A stretch of 63,369 bases of DNA from Gluconobacter kanchanaburiensis NBRC 103587 (GTDB lineage Bacteria > Pseudomonadota > Alphaproteobacteria > Acetobacterales > Acetobacteraceae): the NCBI RefSeq assembly GCF_007988905.1, contig NZ_BJVA01000015.1, positions 1 through 63,369 on the forward strand, given 5' to 3'. Position numbers and translations under genes: made by a program. Shown in pieces: positions 36,405 through 49,572 of the stretch (positions within the stretch are counted from its first letter, which is position 1; each line of letters begins with the position of its first letter). The notes beneath the pieces are model-generated. The model had not been told where the DNA came from. It worked only from the letters and a program-made list of their open reading frames with translations, and ran no database searches.

Positions 36405-36932
36405 ATGACGATCCTTCGTCCTGCTGTTTTTCTTTCCGCCATTGCGGCTTTGGGTCTGGTGGGGACTCCTCTTCTGGCTTCGGCGCAGGCGCATCATGCG
36501 GCTGACTGGGTACAGCCTCCTCCGGGAGGTCCGCATGGCGCTCCCGGCCATATGATGCCTCCGGTCCCTCCGGGCGTTACACTGACGGCGGCCCAGAAGA
36601 CAAAGCTCAAGGCCATTTTTGACAAGGCGCATCAGGACGAGCATGCGCTGCGTCTCGAAGGGAGGGCCATCGAGGACAAGATCCGTGATGCCTTGAGTGC
36701 CGTGGGTGATCTGGATCGCGCAACGCTTACAGATCTGAACGGGCAGGAGAATGCGCTCAAGGCGAAAGTCTCCGCGCTACATCTTGAAACCGTGGAGCAG
36801 CTTCATGATCTGCTGACGCCGGCGCAGCGCCAGCAGGGCAAGGAGACCATGGACAAGCTCAAGGTGCTTCATGAGCAGATGAAGGCTCTGATGGGGCATC
36901 CGCCAGAGGGTGAACCGGACGACATGCCCTGA
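36405..36932 (+). CDS. Periplasmic Spy/CpxP-like protein
   Basis: The ATG at 36405, about 10 bp after AAGGA, gives 175 residues with a Sec signal (AVFLSAIAALGLVGTPLLASAQA). The mature protein is Pro/His/Gly-rich at first, then helical with the LTxxQ-like segments LTAAQKTKLKAIFDKA and LTPAQRQQGKETMDKL typical of the Spy/CpxP/heavy-metal-sensor group. Such proteins are periplasmic chaperones or metal-stress factors. An ATG 9 bp upstream is possible. The gene is alone after the tRNA. Confidence 0.8.
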   Translation: MTILRPAVFLSAIAALGLVGTPLLASAQAHHAADWVQPPPGGPHGAPGHMMPPVPPGVTLTAAQKTKLKAIFDKAHQDEHALRLEGRAIEDKIRDALSAVGDLDRATLTDLNGQENALKAKVSALHLETVEQLHDLLTPAQRQQGKETMDKLKVLHEQMKALMGHPPEGEPDDMP

Positions 36933-36999
36933 AACCGTGGTTTCTGCGTCTATCGCTTGACGCCTCTACAGCAAGGCGATAGATGAACTCTGTTTCCGG

Positions 37000-37038
37000 A
37001 CACGCCACCTCGCGAAGACTCGCGCAGTGGCGTGTTTC
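37000..37038 (+). terminator. Rho-independent terminator before ffh
   Basis: ACACGCCAC / GTGGCGTGT forms a stem around a GC-rich loop and is followed by TTCTGTTTG. It lies 68 bp after the Spy-like gene and 23 bp before ffh, so ffh would need a promoter within or beyond it. Confidence 0.75.
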
Positions 37039-37060
37039 TGTTTGCTTTTAAGGTGACCCG

Positions 37061-38488
37061 TTGTTCGATCAACTCTCAGGCAAGATGTCCGGTGTCCTTG
37101 AAGGGCTTTCCAAGAACGGGAAGCTCTCAGAGGCTGATGTCACCGAGGCTATGCGTGAAGTGCGTCTCGCCATGCTGGAGGCAGACGTTGCTCTGCCTGT
37201 GGTGCGGAACTTCGTCAACAAGGTCCGTGAACGGTCTGTTGGTCAGGAGGTGCTGGAAAGCGTTTCTCCCGGTCAGGCTGTCGCCAAGATCGTCAATGAC
37301 GCGCTGATCGACGCGCTTGGCGGGGCGGGGGCGGTGCCGCTGAACCTGTCTGCCAATCCGCCGGTTCCGGTGCTGATGGTGGGCCTTCAGGGTTCGGGTA
37401 AGACGACGACCTCCGGCAAGATCGCCCTGCGCCTTTCCGGTCGCGAGAACAAGAAAGTCCTTCTGGCCAGTCTCGATGTCCAGCGTCCAGCCGCGCAGCT
37501 CCAGCTTCAGCAGTTGGCCGAGCGCGTCAACGCCAAGACAGGCCGTGTTCAGGCTCTGCCGATCATTGCTGGGCAGTCACCTGTCCAGATCGCAAAGCGT
37601 GCGCTCGAGACAGGTCGTCTCGAAGGTTATGACGTCGTTATTCTCGATACGGCAGGCCGTCTGTCTATTGACGAGGCGCTGATGGATGAAGTGCGGGACA
37701 TCCGCACACTCACCAAACCGGCAGAGACGCTGCTTGTTGTTGACGCGATGACTGGTCAGGACGCCGTCAACACGGCGAAGACCTTCAACGAAGCTGTTGG
37801 CATCACTGGCGTCGTCATGAGCAGGATGGACGGTGATGCCCGCGGTGGTGCGGCGCTGTCCATGAAGGCCATTACGGGCGCGCCGATCAAGCTGACCGGT
37901 TCGGGTGAGAACCTCGAAGCGCTTGAAGAATTCCATCCCGAGCGTGTCGCCGGCCGTATTCTCGGCTTGGGTGACGTTGCCGGGCTGGTGGAGCGTGCCG
38001 CCGAAACCCTCGATCACGAGGAAGGCGAGCGCGTCGCCAAGAAGATGCTCGCGGGCAAGTTCGATCTGGATGACTATGTTTCCCAGATCGACCAGATCAA
38101 CCGCATGGGCTCGATTTCCGGCATTCTCGGCATGATGCCGGGGATGGGAAAGATCAAGGATATGCTGGGTGACAAGGAGCTCGATACGTCGATCTTCAAG
38201 CGTCACAAGGCCATCATTTCCTCGATGACGAAGCAGGAGCGCAAGACGCCGGACATCATCAAGGCGTCCCGCAAGAAGCGCATCGCGGCAGGCTCGGGAA
38301 CTACGGTTCCGGAGATCAACCGGCTGCTCAAACAGTTCAACGACATGTCCACCATGATGAAACGCATCAGCAAGATGGGCCTTGGTGGCCTGATGCGCGG
38401 CATGGGTGGTGCAGGAGGTCTGGCGGATCTGATGAAGGGCATGGGCGGCCCCGGGGGGAAACCCGGTGGACGCCCGCCTTTCGTCTGA
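37061..38488 (+). CDS. ffh: Signal recognition particle GTPase Ffh
   Basis: Ffh binds signal sequences and SRP RNA and delivers nascent membrane proteins to FtsY. The 475-residue protein has the N domain, the G domain with [13 protein letters not shown] (G1), DTAGR (G3) and LTGSGE, and the methionine-rich M domain ([25 protein letters not shown]). The best start is a TTG at 37061 (MFDQLSGK) after AAGGTG; no ATG precedes the conserved N-terminus nearby. It opens the rpsP-rimM-trmD-rplS cluster. Confidence 0.96.
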   Translation: MFDQLSGKMSGVLEGLSKNGKLSEADVTEAMREVRLAMLEADVALPVVRNFVNKVRERSVGQEVLESVSPGQAVAKIVNDALIDALGGAGAVPLNLSANPPVPVLMVGLQGSGKTTTSGKIALRLSGRENKKVLLASLDVQRPAAQLQLQQLAERVNAKTGRVQALPIIAGQSPVQIAKRALETGRLEGYDVVILDTAGRLSIDEALMDEVRDIRTLTKPAETLLVVDAMTGQDAVNTAKTFNEAVGITGVVMSRMDGDARGGAALSMKAITGAPIKLTGSGENLEALEEFHPERVAGRILGLGDVAGLVERAAETLDHEEGERVAKKMLAGKFDLDDYVSQIDQINRMGSISGILGMMPGMGKIKDMLGDKELDTSIFKRHKAIISSMTKQERKTPDIIKASRKKRIAAGSGTTVPEINRLLKQFNDMSTMMKRISKMGLGGLMRGMGGAGGLADLMKGMGGPGGKPGGRPPFV

Positions 38489-38528
38489 TCCGTCCCGTTT
38501 TTACAAGTCTGTCTCTCAGGAGTATTTC

Positions 38529-38873
38529 ATGAGCCTCAAGATCCGCCTTGCACGTGCAGGTGCCAAGAAGCGTCCCTACTACCACATCGTTGTTGCCGAC
38601 AGCCGCAGCCCGCGCGATGGCCGTTTCATCGAGAAGGTTGGTTCCTACAACCCGATGCTGCCGGCTGATCACGCCGACCGTATCCGTCTGGTTGACGAGC
38701 GCATCAAGCACTGGCTGTCCAATGGCGCCCTCGCCACGGACCGTGTTGCCCGTTTCCTGGGCAATGCAGGTCTGGCTCCGAAGCCGACCTACAACGAGCA
38801 GCCCAAGCAGTCCGCTCCGAAGGCGAAGGCTCAGGAACGCGCCAAGGCTGCCGCTGCCGCTGCTGCGGCCTGA
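38529..38873 (+). CDS. rpsP: 30S ribosomal protein S16
   Basis: This 114-residue protein starts at the ATG at 38529 ([20 protein letters not shown]) after CAGGAG. The conserved [18 protein letters not shown] and the [10 protein letters not shown] segment identify S16. The C-terminal tail is rich in Lys and Ala, as in other alphaproteobacteria. It lies 40 bp after ffh. Confidence 0.96.
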   Translation: MSLKIRLARAGAKKRPYYHIVVADSRSPRDGRFIEKVGSYNPMLPADHADRIRLVDERIKHWLSNGALATDRVARFLGNAGLAPKPTYNEQPKQSAPKAKAQERAKAAAAAAAA

Positions 38874-38901
38874 TTGAGCCGCTTTTCAGGAAGCCCGAGA
38901 C

Positions 38902-39444
38902 GTGCCCCGCTTCAACCCTGACAGCGATGTCCTGATTGCCACCGTCGGTCGTCCGCACGGTGTCCGCGGTCTGGTGCATCTTCATGCTGCCACAGATGAT
39001 CCGGCTTCGGTCGAGACGCTGGGCGTGCTGCATGACGGGCAGGGGCGGGCATGGACGGCACGTTGGGTCTCGGCAGGCGTGGCTGCACTGACGGATGCTG
39101 AAGGTCAGGATATTTCTGACCGTACGGCTGCCGAGCGTCTGGTCAATGCCAAGCTGTATGTTCCGCGCACCGTCCTTCCGGAAACCGGAGACGACGAATT
39201 CTATCATGCCGATCTGATCGGTATGACGGCTGTCTCGGAAGACGGAGATGTTCTCGGGACGGTATCGGTCGTTCACGATTACGGCGCAGGCGTCAGCCTC
39301 GAAATTGATCGTGGTCTGATCGTGCCATTCACGCTGGCTTGTGTTCCTCATGTGGATCTTGCGAAACGGGAAGTGGTCCTTGTCCCTCCTGTTGAAGTCG
39401 AGGTCGAGGGGGATCTCTCCGGCGAGGTCCAGGTGCGGGCATGA
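38902..39444 (+). CDS. rimM: 16S rRNA processing / ribosome maturation factor RimM
   Basis: RimM assists assembly of the 30S head domain around S19. The 180-residue protein starts with GTG ([20 protein letters not shown]) and has the typical [13 protein letters not shown] opening and the PRC-barrel segment [20 protein letters not shown]. It follows rpsP by 28 bp and overlaps trmD by 4 bp. Confidence 0.95.
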   Translation: MPRFNPDSDVLIATVGRPHGVRGLVHLHAATDDPASVETLGVLHDGQGRAWTARWVSAGVAALTDAEGQDISDRTAAERLVNAKLYVPRTVLPETGDDEFYHADLIGMTAVSEDGDVLGTVSVVHDYGAGVSLEIDRGLIVPFTLACVPHVDLAKREVVLVPPVEVEVEGDLSGEVQVRA

Positions 39445-40145
39445 GCTGGCGCGCGGACATCCTGACCCTTTTTCCGGACATGTTCCCGGGGCCGCTGGGG
39501 TTCTCCCTTGCGGGCCGGGCGCTGGAGCGGGGGATCTGGTCCTGCGAGGCGCACGATCTGCGGCAGCATGGACTGGGACGTCACCGGGCCGTCGATGACA
39601 CGCCTTTCGGTGGCGGAGCCGGTATGGTGATGCGGGCAGACGTTCTGGATGCGGCCCTCTCGGCGCTTCCTGCGCTGGATGGCCGTCCGGTCGTCTACCC
39701 GACGCCACGTGGCAAGCGCATGTCGCATGAAGATGCGGAGCGTCTCTCGTCCGGAGCGGGGGTCGTCGTTCTCTGTGGGCGCTTTGAAGGCGTGGACGAG
39801 CGCGTTCTGGAAAAGCACGATATCGAACAGCTTTGCATGGGCGATGTCGTGCTGTCAGGCGGAGAAATTCCTGCCCTGACTCTTCTGGATGCGTGCGTAC
39901 GGCTCCTTCCCGGCGTCATGGGATCGGATGTCAGCGGTCAGGACGAAAGCTTCGCCGACGGGCTTCTTGAATATCCACAGTATACCAAGCCGGCAGTGTG
40001 GGAGGGGCAGGACGTGCCCGACATTCTTCTCTCCGGCAATCATGGTGCCATCGCCCGCTGGCGCCATGAACAGTCAATCGCCGTCACGAAGGCGCGCCGC
40101 CCGGACCTCTGGGATGCGTATCTGGCACGACAGCAGGTCCATTGA
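39441..40145 (+). CDS. trmD: tRNA (guanine37-N1)-methyltransferase
   Basis: TrmD methylates G37 of tRNAs with G36, preventing frameshifting. The 234-residue protein has the SPOUT-knot motifs [26 protein letters not shown] and [13 protein letters not shown]. The start overlaps the rimM stop. The order rimM-trmD-rplS is conserved in bacteria. Confidence 0.96.
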   Translation: MSWRADILTLFPDMFPGPLGFSLAGRALERGIWSCEAHDLRQHGLGRHRAVDDTPFGGGAGMVMRADVLDAALSALPALDGRPVVYPTPRGKRMSHEDAERLSSGAGVVVLCGRFEGVDERVLEKHDIEQLCMGDVVLSGGEIPALTLLDACVRLLPGVMGSDVSGQDESFADGLLEYPQYTKPAVWEGQDVPDILLSGNHGAIARWRHEQSIAVTKARRPDLWDAYLARQQVH

Positions 40146-40169
40146 AGTTTTGTTTTCAGGAGTTTGGTC

Positions 40170-40562
40170 ATGAACATTATCCAGCAGTATGAGGCGCGCG
40201 AGATCGAGCGTCTTTCCGGCGTCCGCGCTGTTCCCGAGTTCATTGCAGGTGACACGGTCCGCGTTGGCGTCCGCGTTGTCGAAGGCACGCGTGAGCGTGT
40301 TCAGAGCTTCGAAGGTGTTGTTATCGCCCGTTCCAACAAGGGCCTGAACAGCAACTTCACGGTTCGCAAGATTTCTAATGGTGAAGGCGTCGAGCGCGTG
40401 TTCCCGCTGTACGCACCGTCGATCGCCAGTATCGAAGTCGTGCGTCGCGGTAAGGTCCGTCGCGCGAAGCTGTATTATCTGCGTGGCCGTTCGGGCAAGT
40501 CCGCCCGTATTGCCGAGCGTCCCCGCGATCTGCCGAAGGCGGACAGCAAGGCCGCTTCCTAA
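40170..40562 (+). CDS. rplS: 50S ribosomal protein L19
   Basis: The 130-residue protein starts at the ATG at 40170 ([17 protein letters not shown]); a TTG two codons earlier is unlikely. [34 protein letters not shown] and [15 protein letters not shown] are L19 hallmarks. It is the last gene of the translation cluster, with leuC 22 bp further on. Confidence 0.96.
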   Translation: MNIIQQYEAREIERLSGVRAVPEFIAGDTVRVGVRVVEGTRERVQSFEGVVIARSNKGLNSNFTVRKISNGEGVERVFPLYAPSIASIEVVRRGKVRRAKLYYLRGRSGKSARIAERPRDLPKADSKAAS

Positions 40563-40584
40563 ACCGTTCGGAGTTAGAGACAGG

Positions 40585-42012
40585 ATGCCCGTTACCAATT
40601 CGCCCAGAACCCTTTTTGACAAGATCTGGGACGATCATGTCGTCGAACGTCTCAAGGACGGGACCTGCATCCTCTACATCGACCGGCATCTCGTTCACGA
40701 GGTGACAAGTCCGCAGGCTTTTGAAGGCCTGCGGATGTCCGGGCGTCGCGTGCGTCGTCCGGATGCCACGGTGGCCGTGGTGGACCACAATGTCCCCACG
40801 TCCGACCGTTCCAAGCCGATCGAGGAGCCGGAAAGCCGCCTCCAGATCGAGACGCTTGAGAAAAACGTCGCCGAATTCGGCGTTCCCTATTTCCCGCTGC
40901 GCTCCGCCTCTCAGGGTATTGTGCATGTTGTCGGGCCGGAGCAGGGTATCTCTCTGCCGGGCATGACGATCGTCTGCGGTGACAGCCATACTTCCACGCA
41001 TGGCGCCCTTGGGTCGCTGGCGTTCGGGATCGGCACGTCCGAGGTCGAGCATGTGCTCGCGACCCAGACGATCCTGCAGAAACCCGCGAAGAACATGCGC
41101 GTCTCGGTTGAAGGCAAGGTCGGCCCCGGTGTGACGGCCAAGGACATCATGCTGGCCATTATTGGGCGCATTGGCACTGCCGGCGGCACCGGGCATGTCA
41201 TTGAATTTGCAGGATCCGCGATCCGCGATCTGGACATGGCGGGGCGTATGACGCTGTGCAACATGTCCATCGAAGCCGGTGCGCGTGCAGGTCTGGTCGC
41301 GCCTGACGAGACGACCTTCGCTTATGTGAAGGGCCGCCCGTTCGCGCCGAAGGGCGAAGCGTTCGAGCAGGCCTGTGAGTACTGGCGCAGTCTGGCGTCT
41401 GACGAAGGTGCCTACTTCGATACCGAAGTCACGCTCGCCGCAGAGGAAATCATTCCCTCCGTGACTTGGGGTACCAGCCCGCAGGACGTGCTTCCGATCG
41501 ACGGTTTCGTGCCGTCTCCGTCGGATGTTGCTGATCCGGCCCGTGCCGCCCAGATCCAGCGTGCTCTGGATTATATGGGTCTTGAAGCCGGGCAGAAAAT
41601 TGCCGGGACGCCGGTGGATGTCGTGTTTATCGGCTCCTGCACGAACAGCCGTCTGGAAGATCTGCGCGCGGCGGCGGATGTGGTGCGTGGTCGTCATGTT
41701 GCCGACGGCGTTCGAGCCATGATCGTTCCCGGCTCCGGTCTGGTGAAGCATGCGGCTGAAGCGGAAGGACTGGACAAGGTGTTCCTTGCTGCCGGTTTTG
41801 AGTGGCGTGAGGCAGGGTGCTCGATGTGTTTGGGGATGAACCCGGATCGTCTGACGCCGGGTCAGCGTTGCGCGTCAACCTCCAATCGTAATTTCGAGGG
41901 GCGTCAGGGACCTGATGGCCGGACTCATCTCTGCTCGCCTGCCATGGCGGCAGCGGCAGCTGTGACGGGCCGTTTGTGCGATGTGCGTGAATTGGTGAAG
42001 GAGACCGTCTGA
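40585..42012 (+). CDS. leuC: 3-isopropylmalate dehydratase, large subunit
   Basis: LeuC with LeuD isomerises 2- to 3-isopropylmalate in leucine synthesis. From the ATG at 40585 the protein has 475 residues. The aconitase-type motifs [24 protein letters not shown] and GCSMCLGMN supply the three 4Fe-4S cysteines. It follows rplS by only 22 bp, so leucine genes may be read through from the ribosomal cluster. The leuD start overlaps its stop. Confidence 0.96.
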   Translation: MPVTNSPRTLFDKIWDDHVVERLKDGTCILYIDRHLVHEVTSPQAFEGLRMSGRRVRRPDATVAVVDHNVPTSDRSKPIEEPESRLQIETLEKNVAEFGVPYFPLRSASQGIVHVVGPEQGISLPGMTIVCGDSHTSTHGALGSLAFGIGTSEVEHVLATQTILQKPAKNMRVSVEGKVGPGVTAKDIMLAIIGRIGTAGGTGHVIEFAGSAIRDLDMAGRMTLCNMSIEAGARAGLVAPDETTFAYVKGRPFAPKGEAFEQACEYWRSLASDEGAYFDTEVTLAAEEIIPSVTWGTSPQDVLPIDGFVPSPSDVADPARAAQIQRALDYMGLEAGQKIAGTPVDVVFIGSCTNSRLEDLRAAADVVRGRHVADGVRAMIVPGSGLVKHAAEAEGLDKVFLAAGFEWREAGCSMCLGMNPDRLTPGQRCASTSNRNFEGRQGPDGRTHLCSPAMAAAAAVTGRLCDVRELVKETV

Positions 42013-42638
42013 TGGACAAGTTCACGGAGCTCACTGCCATTGCGGCACCTATGCCGACCGAGAATATCGACACGGACCAGATCATTCCAGCCCGCTTCCT
42101 CAAGACCATTCAGCGAACCGGTCTGGGGAAGAATGCTTTCGCCGCCCAGCGTTATGACGCAGATGGCAATGAAAAGCCGGATTTCGTGCTCAATCAGGAG
42201 CCGTACCGGCATGCCGAAATCCTGATTACTTACGACAATCTGGGCTGCGGATCTTCGCGCGAGCATGCCCCGTGGGCGTTGCTGGATTTCGGGATCCGTT
42301 GTGTGATCGCGCCCAGCTTTGCCGATATCTTTTTCAATAACTGCTTCAAGAACGGTATCCTGCCGATTCCGCTGCCGCGTGAGATTTGCGACGAACTGAT
42401 GGACGATGCCCGTCAGGGTTCGAATTCGCGCCTGACGGTGGATCTGGAACGTCAGGTGATCGTGCGTCCGAATGGCGAGACCATCGCGTTCGAGGTTGAT
42501 CCGTTCCGTCGGCACATGCTGCTCGAAGGGCTGGACGACATCGGACAGACCATGGCCCATGATGCCGAGATCAGCAGCTTTGAACATCGCCCCAGCCGTG
42601 CATGGGTGCCGTCAATTACCATAGGGACTGTGAAATGA
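42012..42638 (+). CDS. leuD: 3-isopropylmalate dehydratase, small subunit
   Basis: The 208-residue swivelling domain contains [14 protein letters not shown] and the hallmark [13 protein letters not shown]. It overlaps leuC (TGATG) and leuB (ATGA), so LeuC, LeuD and LeuB are translationally coupled. Confidence 0.96.
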   Translation: MDKFTELTAIAAPMPTENIDTDQIIPARFLKTIQRTGLGKNAFAAQRYDADGNEKPDFVLNQEPYRHAEILITYDNLGCGSSREHAPWALLDFGIRCVIAPSFADIFFNNCFKNGILPIPLPREICDELMDDARQGSNSRLTVDLERQVIVRPNGETIAFEVDPFRRHMLLEGLDDIGQTMAHDAEISSFEHRPSRAWVPSITIGTVK

Positions 42639-43744
42639 GCGACGCACACAAGCTTCTGGTTCTAGCCGGAGACGGGATCGGGCCGGAAGTCATGCGCGAA
42701 GTAGCGCGGATCGTGCACTGGATGAGTGCGCATCGCGGGCTGAAGCTTGAAATCACGGAAGAACTCGTTGGTGCAGCCTCGCTTGCCGTACACGGCGTGC
42801 CGATCCGCGACGAGGTTGTTGAACTGGCCCGTCAGTCCGACGCGGTGTTGTTCGGTTCGGTGGGGGATCCGGCCTGGAGCCATGTCGGGTTCGACAAGCG
42901 CCCGGAAGTTGCGATCCTCAAGCTCCGCAAGGAACTTGAACTGTTCGCCAATCTGCGCCCGGCCAAGCTGTTTGATGCCCTGATTGACGCCTCTGCGCTG
43001 AAGCCTGAAGTGGTGCGTGGGCTTGACCTGATGATCGTTCGCGAGACGGTTGGTGGCATCTATTTCGGTGAGCCGCGTGGCGTCGAGACACTGCCCGATG
43101 GCTCCCGTCGCGGTATCAACACGGAAGTTTACACGACGTCCGAAATCGAGCGTGTGGCTCGCGTGGCGTTCGATCTGGCCCGCAAGCGCGATAATCGCGT
43201 CTGCTCGGTTGAGAAGTGCAATGTCATGGAAAGTGGTCTTCTGTGGAAGGAGGTCGTAACCGACATTCACAAGCGCGAATATCCTGACGTCCAGCTCTCG
43301 CACATGCTGGCTGACAACTGCGCGATGCAGCTCGTGCGTGACCCGAACCAGTTCGATGTTATTGTGACGGGAAACCTGTTCGGAGACATCCTGTCCGATC
43401 TGGCGTCGATGCTGACGGGTTCGCTCGGAATGCTGCCTTCCGCGACGCTTGGCCCGGTTCGCGCCGATGGTAAGCGCAATGCCCTATACGAGCCGATTCA
43501 TGGCAGCGCACCGGATATTGCTGGCAAGGGGATCGCCAATCCGCTGGCTCAGATCCTGTCCTTCGCCATGCTGCTGCGGTATTCGCTCAATCGTGGTGAG
43601 GATGCCGACCTGATCGAGACGGCTGTTTCCAATGTTTTGGCTTCGGGGCTGCGGACAGGCGATATCATGTCTCCGGGTATGGCTCGAGTCGGCACCGAAA
43701 TGATGGGGCAGGCCGTACTGCGTGAGATGGAAAAGCTGGCCTAA
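42635..43744 (+). CDS. leuB: 3-isopropylmalate dehydrogenase
   Basis: LeuB oxidatively decarboxylates 3-isopropylmalate to 2-oxoisocaproate using NAD. From the ATG at 42635 it has 369 residues with [10 protein letters not shown], the Arg-rich [14 protein letters not shown], the Lys/Asp metal site around DNCAMQLV and [10 protein letters not shown], and [15 protein letters not shown] for NAD. An in-frame start 33 bp upstream lies inside leuD and is rejected. Confidence 0.96.
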   Translation: MSDAHKLLVLAGDGIGPEVMREVARIVHWMSAHRGLKLEITEELVGAASLAVHGVPIRDEVVELARQSDAVLFGSVGDPAWSHVGFDKRPEVAILKLRKELELFANLRPAKLFDALIDASALKPEVVRGLDLMIVRETVGGIYFGEPRGVETLPDGSRRGINTEVYTTSEIERVARVAFDLARKRDNRVCSVEKCNVMESGLLWKEVVTDIHKREYPDVQLSHMLADNCAMQLVRDPNQFDVIVTGNLFGDILSDLASMLTGSLGMLPSATLGPVRADGKRNALYEPIHGSAPDIAGKGIANPLAQILSFAMLLRYSLNRGEDADLIETAVSNVLASGLRTGDIMSPGMARVGTEMMGQAVLREMEKLA

Positions 43745-43774
43745 CCTTTTTACTGAGCGGGTCTGCTACACATC

Positions 43775-43808
43775 GGGCGTCTTCCTTATGGGAGGCGCCC
43801 TTTTTTTG
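43775..43808 (+). terminator. Rho-independent terminator after leuB
   Basis: GGGCGTCTTCC / GGGAGGCGCCC with a TTAT loop is followed by seven T residues. It closes the operon that began with ffh. Confidence 0.95.
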
Positions 43809-43857
43809 TTGATCAGAGCGTGGTTGCCTGTGGTCAAAACCTTTGGAACATGCGTAG

Positions 43858-46301
<2,444 letters not shown>

Positions 46302-46342
46302 CGGGCATGGACGCAGAGGGAGAGGAATGTCAGAATTGCCCC

Positions 46343-48031
46343 ATGACGCAGACAATCCCTCCCTTTTCCCAACTGTCTTTTCCCCGGCCTGACGAACAGT
46401 CTCTGAAGGCCCGCTATGATGTGATCGGCTCCCTGCTCGATGCGGGAGAAAAACGCGAAGCCCTTATGGCTTTTGATGCCGTGCGGCGTGAGTATGAGGC
46501 CTGGGCTTCCTACGTCCATCTCCAGTTTTCACGTGATACGCAGGATGAAGCGGCTAAAGCAGACCGTGATTATGCGGACCGCCTGTCACCACTGGCGACC
46601 GACCACGAGGTCGCGGTTAAAAAGCGTCTGCTGGCAGATTCAGATCGTGCTGGACTTGAAACTATTGTCACGCCTCATGTCGTGCGGCTGTGGGAAGCGG
46701 ATACAACCACGTTTGACCCGCGCATCACAACCGATCTGGAAGAAGAAGCCCGACTGACCGGGGAATACACAGCGCTTCTGGCTGCGGCAAAAATTGATTT
46801 TGACGGGAAGATACTCAACCTGTCCGGCCTCGTGCCTTATCTTCAGGGACCGGATCGGGATATCCGTCATGCAGCAGAAAAAGCGCGCTGGGATTTTTTT
46901 GAAGCGCATGGCGCCGAGCTGGATGAGCTATACGGCAAACTCGTTGCCCTGCGTGATCGTATGGCGAAGACGCTGGGATTTGCGAATTACATTGAGCTTG
47001 GTTATCGCCGGATGCGGCGTACGGACTACGGTCCGGAGCAGGTCTCGGCCTTTCGTGAAAAAGTTCTGGCGCATGTCACACCACTCGTCAGCTCCCTTCT
47101 GGAGCGTCGACGGCTGAAAATGGGGTGGGACCGGGTCATGGCCTGGGACGAGGCGCTGATTGACCTCCAGGGCAATCCGGAACCCGCGGGAGACCATGAT
47201 CTTCTCGTAGCCAGGGCGGAGCACATGTTCCGCGAATTGGACTCCTCTGGTGAGATGGCTGATTTCTATCTTCAGATGCGTGAGCTTGGATATCTTGATC
47301 TCAAGAACCGTGAAGGGAAAGCAGGAGGAGGGTTCTGCACATCCTTTCCGACAATTGGGACTCCATATATTTTCGCCAACTTCAACGGCACTCATAACGA
47401 TATTGGCGTTTTCACCCATGAAATGGGCCATGCGTTCCAGAACTGGAAGAGCCGGGATCTTCCATGGATCGATCAGCTCTGGCCCACCATGGAAGCGGCC
47501 GAGATCCATTCCATGGGGCTTGAATTCCTGACCTGGCCCCAGATTGGCGATCTGGTTGAGGATGGCGCTGCCGAACGATACCGGCGGATGCATCTGATTG
47601 ATGCGTTGTCGTTCTTTCCTTATGGCGTCTGCGTGGATCATTTTCAGCACGAGATCTATGCCCGTCCCGAAATGACGGCGGAAGAACGTCACGAGACGTG
47701 GCAGCGGCTTGAAAAACTTTACATGCCGTGGAGGGACTGGGGAAATCTCGCTTATCCGGCCAAGGGTGGACGGTGGCAGGCCCAGCTTCATATCTATCGG
47801 CTGCCATTTTATTATATCGACTATGCGCTGGCGCAGTGCTGTGCGTTGCAATTATGGCTCGGCTCGCGCCTGGATCGGGACGGAACGCTGGAGACCTATC
47901 GGACACTTTGTTCGGAAGGCGGGTCCAAACCTTTTGCCCAGCTTGTTTCTGAGGCAGGGCTGACCTCTCCGTTCGAAGCAGATGTGCTGGCTGAAGTGGT
48001 CCACGAAGCCGAGCAGGTGCTCGCACTTTGA
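46343..48031 (+). CDS. M3-family oligoendopeptidase (zinc metallopeptidase)
   Basis: The protein has about 562 residues from the ATG at 46343; an ATG at 46307 in the same frame would add 12 residues with no better ribosome binding site. The zinc site is FTHEMGHAFQNW (HExxH) at about residue 356, with the third ligand Glu in the family motif EAAEIHSMGLEFL. M3 peptidases degrade short peptides in the cytoplasm. A hairpin terminator follows, shared with the convergent gene. Confidence 0.92.
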   Translation: MTQTIPPFSQLSFPRPDEQSLKARYDVIGSLLDAGEKREALMAFDAVRREYEAWASYVHLQFSRDTQDEAAKADRDYADRLSPLATDHEVAVKKRLLADSDRAGLETIVTPHVVRLWEADTTTFDPRITTDLEEEARLTGEYTALLAAAKIDFDGKILNLSGLVPYLQGPDRDIRHAAEKARWDFFEAHGAELDELYGKLVALRDRMAKTLGFANYIELGYRRMRRTDYGPEQVSAFREKVLAHVTPLVSSLLERRRLKMGWDRVMAWDEALIDLQGNPEPAGDHDLLVARAEHMFRELDSSGEMADFYLQMRELGYLDLKNREGKAGGGFCTSFPTIGTPYIFANFNGTHNDIGVFTHEMGHAFQNWKSRDLPWIDQLWPTMEAAEIHSMGLEFLTWPQIGDLVEDGAAERYRRMHLIDALSFFPYGVCVDHFQHEIYARPEMTAEERHETWQRLEKLYMPWRDWGNLAYPAKGGRWQAQLHIYRLPFYYIDYALAQCCALQLWLGSRLDRDGTLETYRTLCSEGGSKPFAQLVSEAGLTSPFEADVLAEVVHEAEQVLAL

Positions 48032-48039
48032 AGAAAACT

Positions 48040-48065
48040 GAAGCTCCGGAAAAATCCGGAGCTTC
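48040..48065. terminator. Bidirectional hairpin between convergent genes
   Basis: GAAGCTCCGG / CCGGAGCTTC is a perfect 10-bp stem with a 6-base A-rich loop, placed exactly between the M3 peptidase stop and the stop of the minus-strand thioredoxin-like gene. Confidence 0.85.
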
Positions 48066-48071
48066 AAGTCG

Positions 48072-48596
48072 TTAGCCGCGTTTGTTCCAATCGGAAATCA
48101 GGTCCAGAACGGCCTGGGGCGACATGCTGCGGGCGTTGCCGAGTGCCGTGGAGCCGTCGCCATTGAGGGCGTGCCCGTCGGGAGTAACGATAATGACGGT
48201 CGGAACGGCCTTGATCGTCACACCATAGCGGCTCGCCAAATCAAGGTTGGTATTGATGCGACCCACGTTGACCGGCACCATAACAAACTGGCTCTCCAGC
48301 CAATGTGCGGCATCGGGGAGGGCGAAGATCCCACTGAGCATCTTGCAGTCGGGGCACCAGTTACCGCCAAAATCGAGCAGAACCTTGCGATGTGTTTTCT
48401 GTGCAAGGGCAAAAGCTGCTGTGACCTGATCATGTGCAACCTCTGTGTCCGGATAGGGGGTAGCAACGGGCGGCGCTGCTGTTTCGCTCAGTCGGGGGGC
48501 AGGAATCGCGGGTTGTTCCGCTGGCGCGGCCTGGGCTGTGAGGGGGGCGACGAACGCCAGACCAAGGCCGGCAGCGGCAAGAAGGAAGTGGCGCAT
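48072..48596 (-). CDS. Exported thioredoxin-like protein (CPDC)
   Basis: From the ATG at 48596 the product has 174 residues and a compact signal peptide (MRHFLLAAAGLGLAFVAPL, cleaved near AQAA); ATGs 15 and 33 bp upstream are alternatives. The thioredoxin-fold active site reads NWCPDCKML, and AVPTVIIVTPDG supplies the cis-proline loop. The CPDC dithiol resembles thiol:disulfide enzymes of the thioredoxin_7 group, probably acting in the periplasm. Confidence 0.85.
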   Translation of the reverse strand: MRHFLLAAAGLGLAFVAPLTAQAAPAEQPAIPAPRLSETAAPPVATPYPDTEVAHDQVTAAFALAQKTHRKVLLDFGGNWCPDCKMLSGIFALPDAAHWLESQFVMVPVNVGRINTNLDLASRYGVTIKAVPTVIIVTPDGHALNGDGSTALGNARSMSPQAVLDLISDWNKRG

Positions 48597-48685
48597 GAAA
48601 AAGGCTTTCATTGATGTTGTCGTCCGCATGTCATAACGCGGAATAACAGGAGCTGATGATTAAAGCGTAAATTCCACGAAAGGTC

Positions 48686-49018
48686 ATGTATTTGAAAAAG
48701 TCAGAACCCCGTTCTAAAAACGTAATTCACCGTGAAGTCACTGTCACGGAGACGCTCGTCCGAACCGTGAGCTTGGTGGCGCTGACGCTCGTTTTCGCGT
48801 CTGCCTTCCGTTTCTGGCAGCCTGCCATCCGGCTGGCGCAACATATGGCGGGAACATCTTTCTGGCAGTCGCTCTATGGGCTTTTCCATATTGAGTCCGG
48901 CCTTGGGCGTGAGCAACTGATCCTCAGCGGAATCGTTGTCGTCTGTTTCCTGTTGGCTCTGCTGGTCCAGGCTGTCGGTCTGCTCGTTTTCCGGAAAATC
49001 AGGGAGAGGCGAAACTGA
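48686..49018 (+). CDS. Small inner-membrane protein of unknown function
   Basis: The 110-residue product has two strong membrane helices (residues about 25-45 and 80-102) around a short loop and a basic C-terminus (RKIRERRN). It is divergent from the thioredoxin-like gene and convergent with the DUF423 gene. No family was assigned. Confidence 0.65.
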   Translation: MYLKKSEPRSKNVIHREVTVTETLVRTVSLVALTLVFASAFRFWQPAIRLAQHMAGTSFWQSLYGLFHIESGLGREQLILSGIVVVCFLLALLVQAVGLLVFRKIRERRN

Positions 49019-49025
49019 AGAATAC

Positions 49026-49457
49026 TCAGTCTCCTGTAGGTCGTCGCAGGGCCGAAGCGGCGGCGAGGCACCAGGCGATCATGAGCAATGTGCCCCCATA
49101 AGGTGCGATCCGTCCTACTGAAACGGGGCCCAGTTTGAGATTGAAAAGGGCAAGCAGGATCACTGGGACGCAGAACAGCACCATACCGACCGCCATGCAC
49201 AGGCAGGCCAGCCGAATCAGCCGTGGTGACAGACGCCGGGCATTCAGCGAAAGAGCACAGAGGGCCACGGCGTGCCACATCTGGATTTCAACGGCTGAAT
49301 GCAGAATGGCACGCCCGTTGGAGACAGCGAACGCTCTGTCGGGCAGATGCGCTGACAGTGCGCCCAGCATGACGCCGGATGCTGCAGACAGGGCTGCGAA
49401 AACAAAGCTCCCGGGGACAGGATCGGGCAGGCTGGCACGGACAGGATTTGCGGACAT
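49026..49457 (-). CDS. DUF423-family membrane protein
   Basis: The 143-residue protein has the four-helix pattern and the motifs GALSAHLPD, IQMWHAVALCAL and GRIAPYGGTLLMIAWC that typify the DUF423 (YgdD-like) family. Its function is not established in any bacterium I know of. It converges with the small membrane protein gene, leaving 7 bp. Confidence 0.88.
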   Translation of the reverse strand: MSANPVRASLPDPVPGSFVFAALSAASGVMLGALSAHLPDRAFAVSNGRAILHSAVEIQMWHAVALCALSLNARRLSPRLIRLACLCMAVGMVLFCVPVILLALFNLKLGPVSVGRIAPYGGTLLMIAWCLAAASALRRPTGD

Positions 49458-49572
49458 GCGACGAATGTATCATGTGTTGTCTCAACAGCGAACGAGAGAC
49501 TGTCATGACTGGAATGTCAGTCTGTCGCGGCCTGTCCCCGCGGGACGGGTACGTTTGAAAAAGGAAGCTTCG

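Noticed and set aside
40375-41751. Minus-strand frame of 458 codons over leuC
   Set aside because: Shadow of leuC, which has full aconitase-family motifs.
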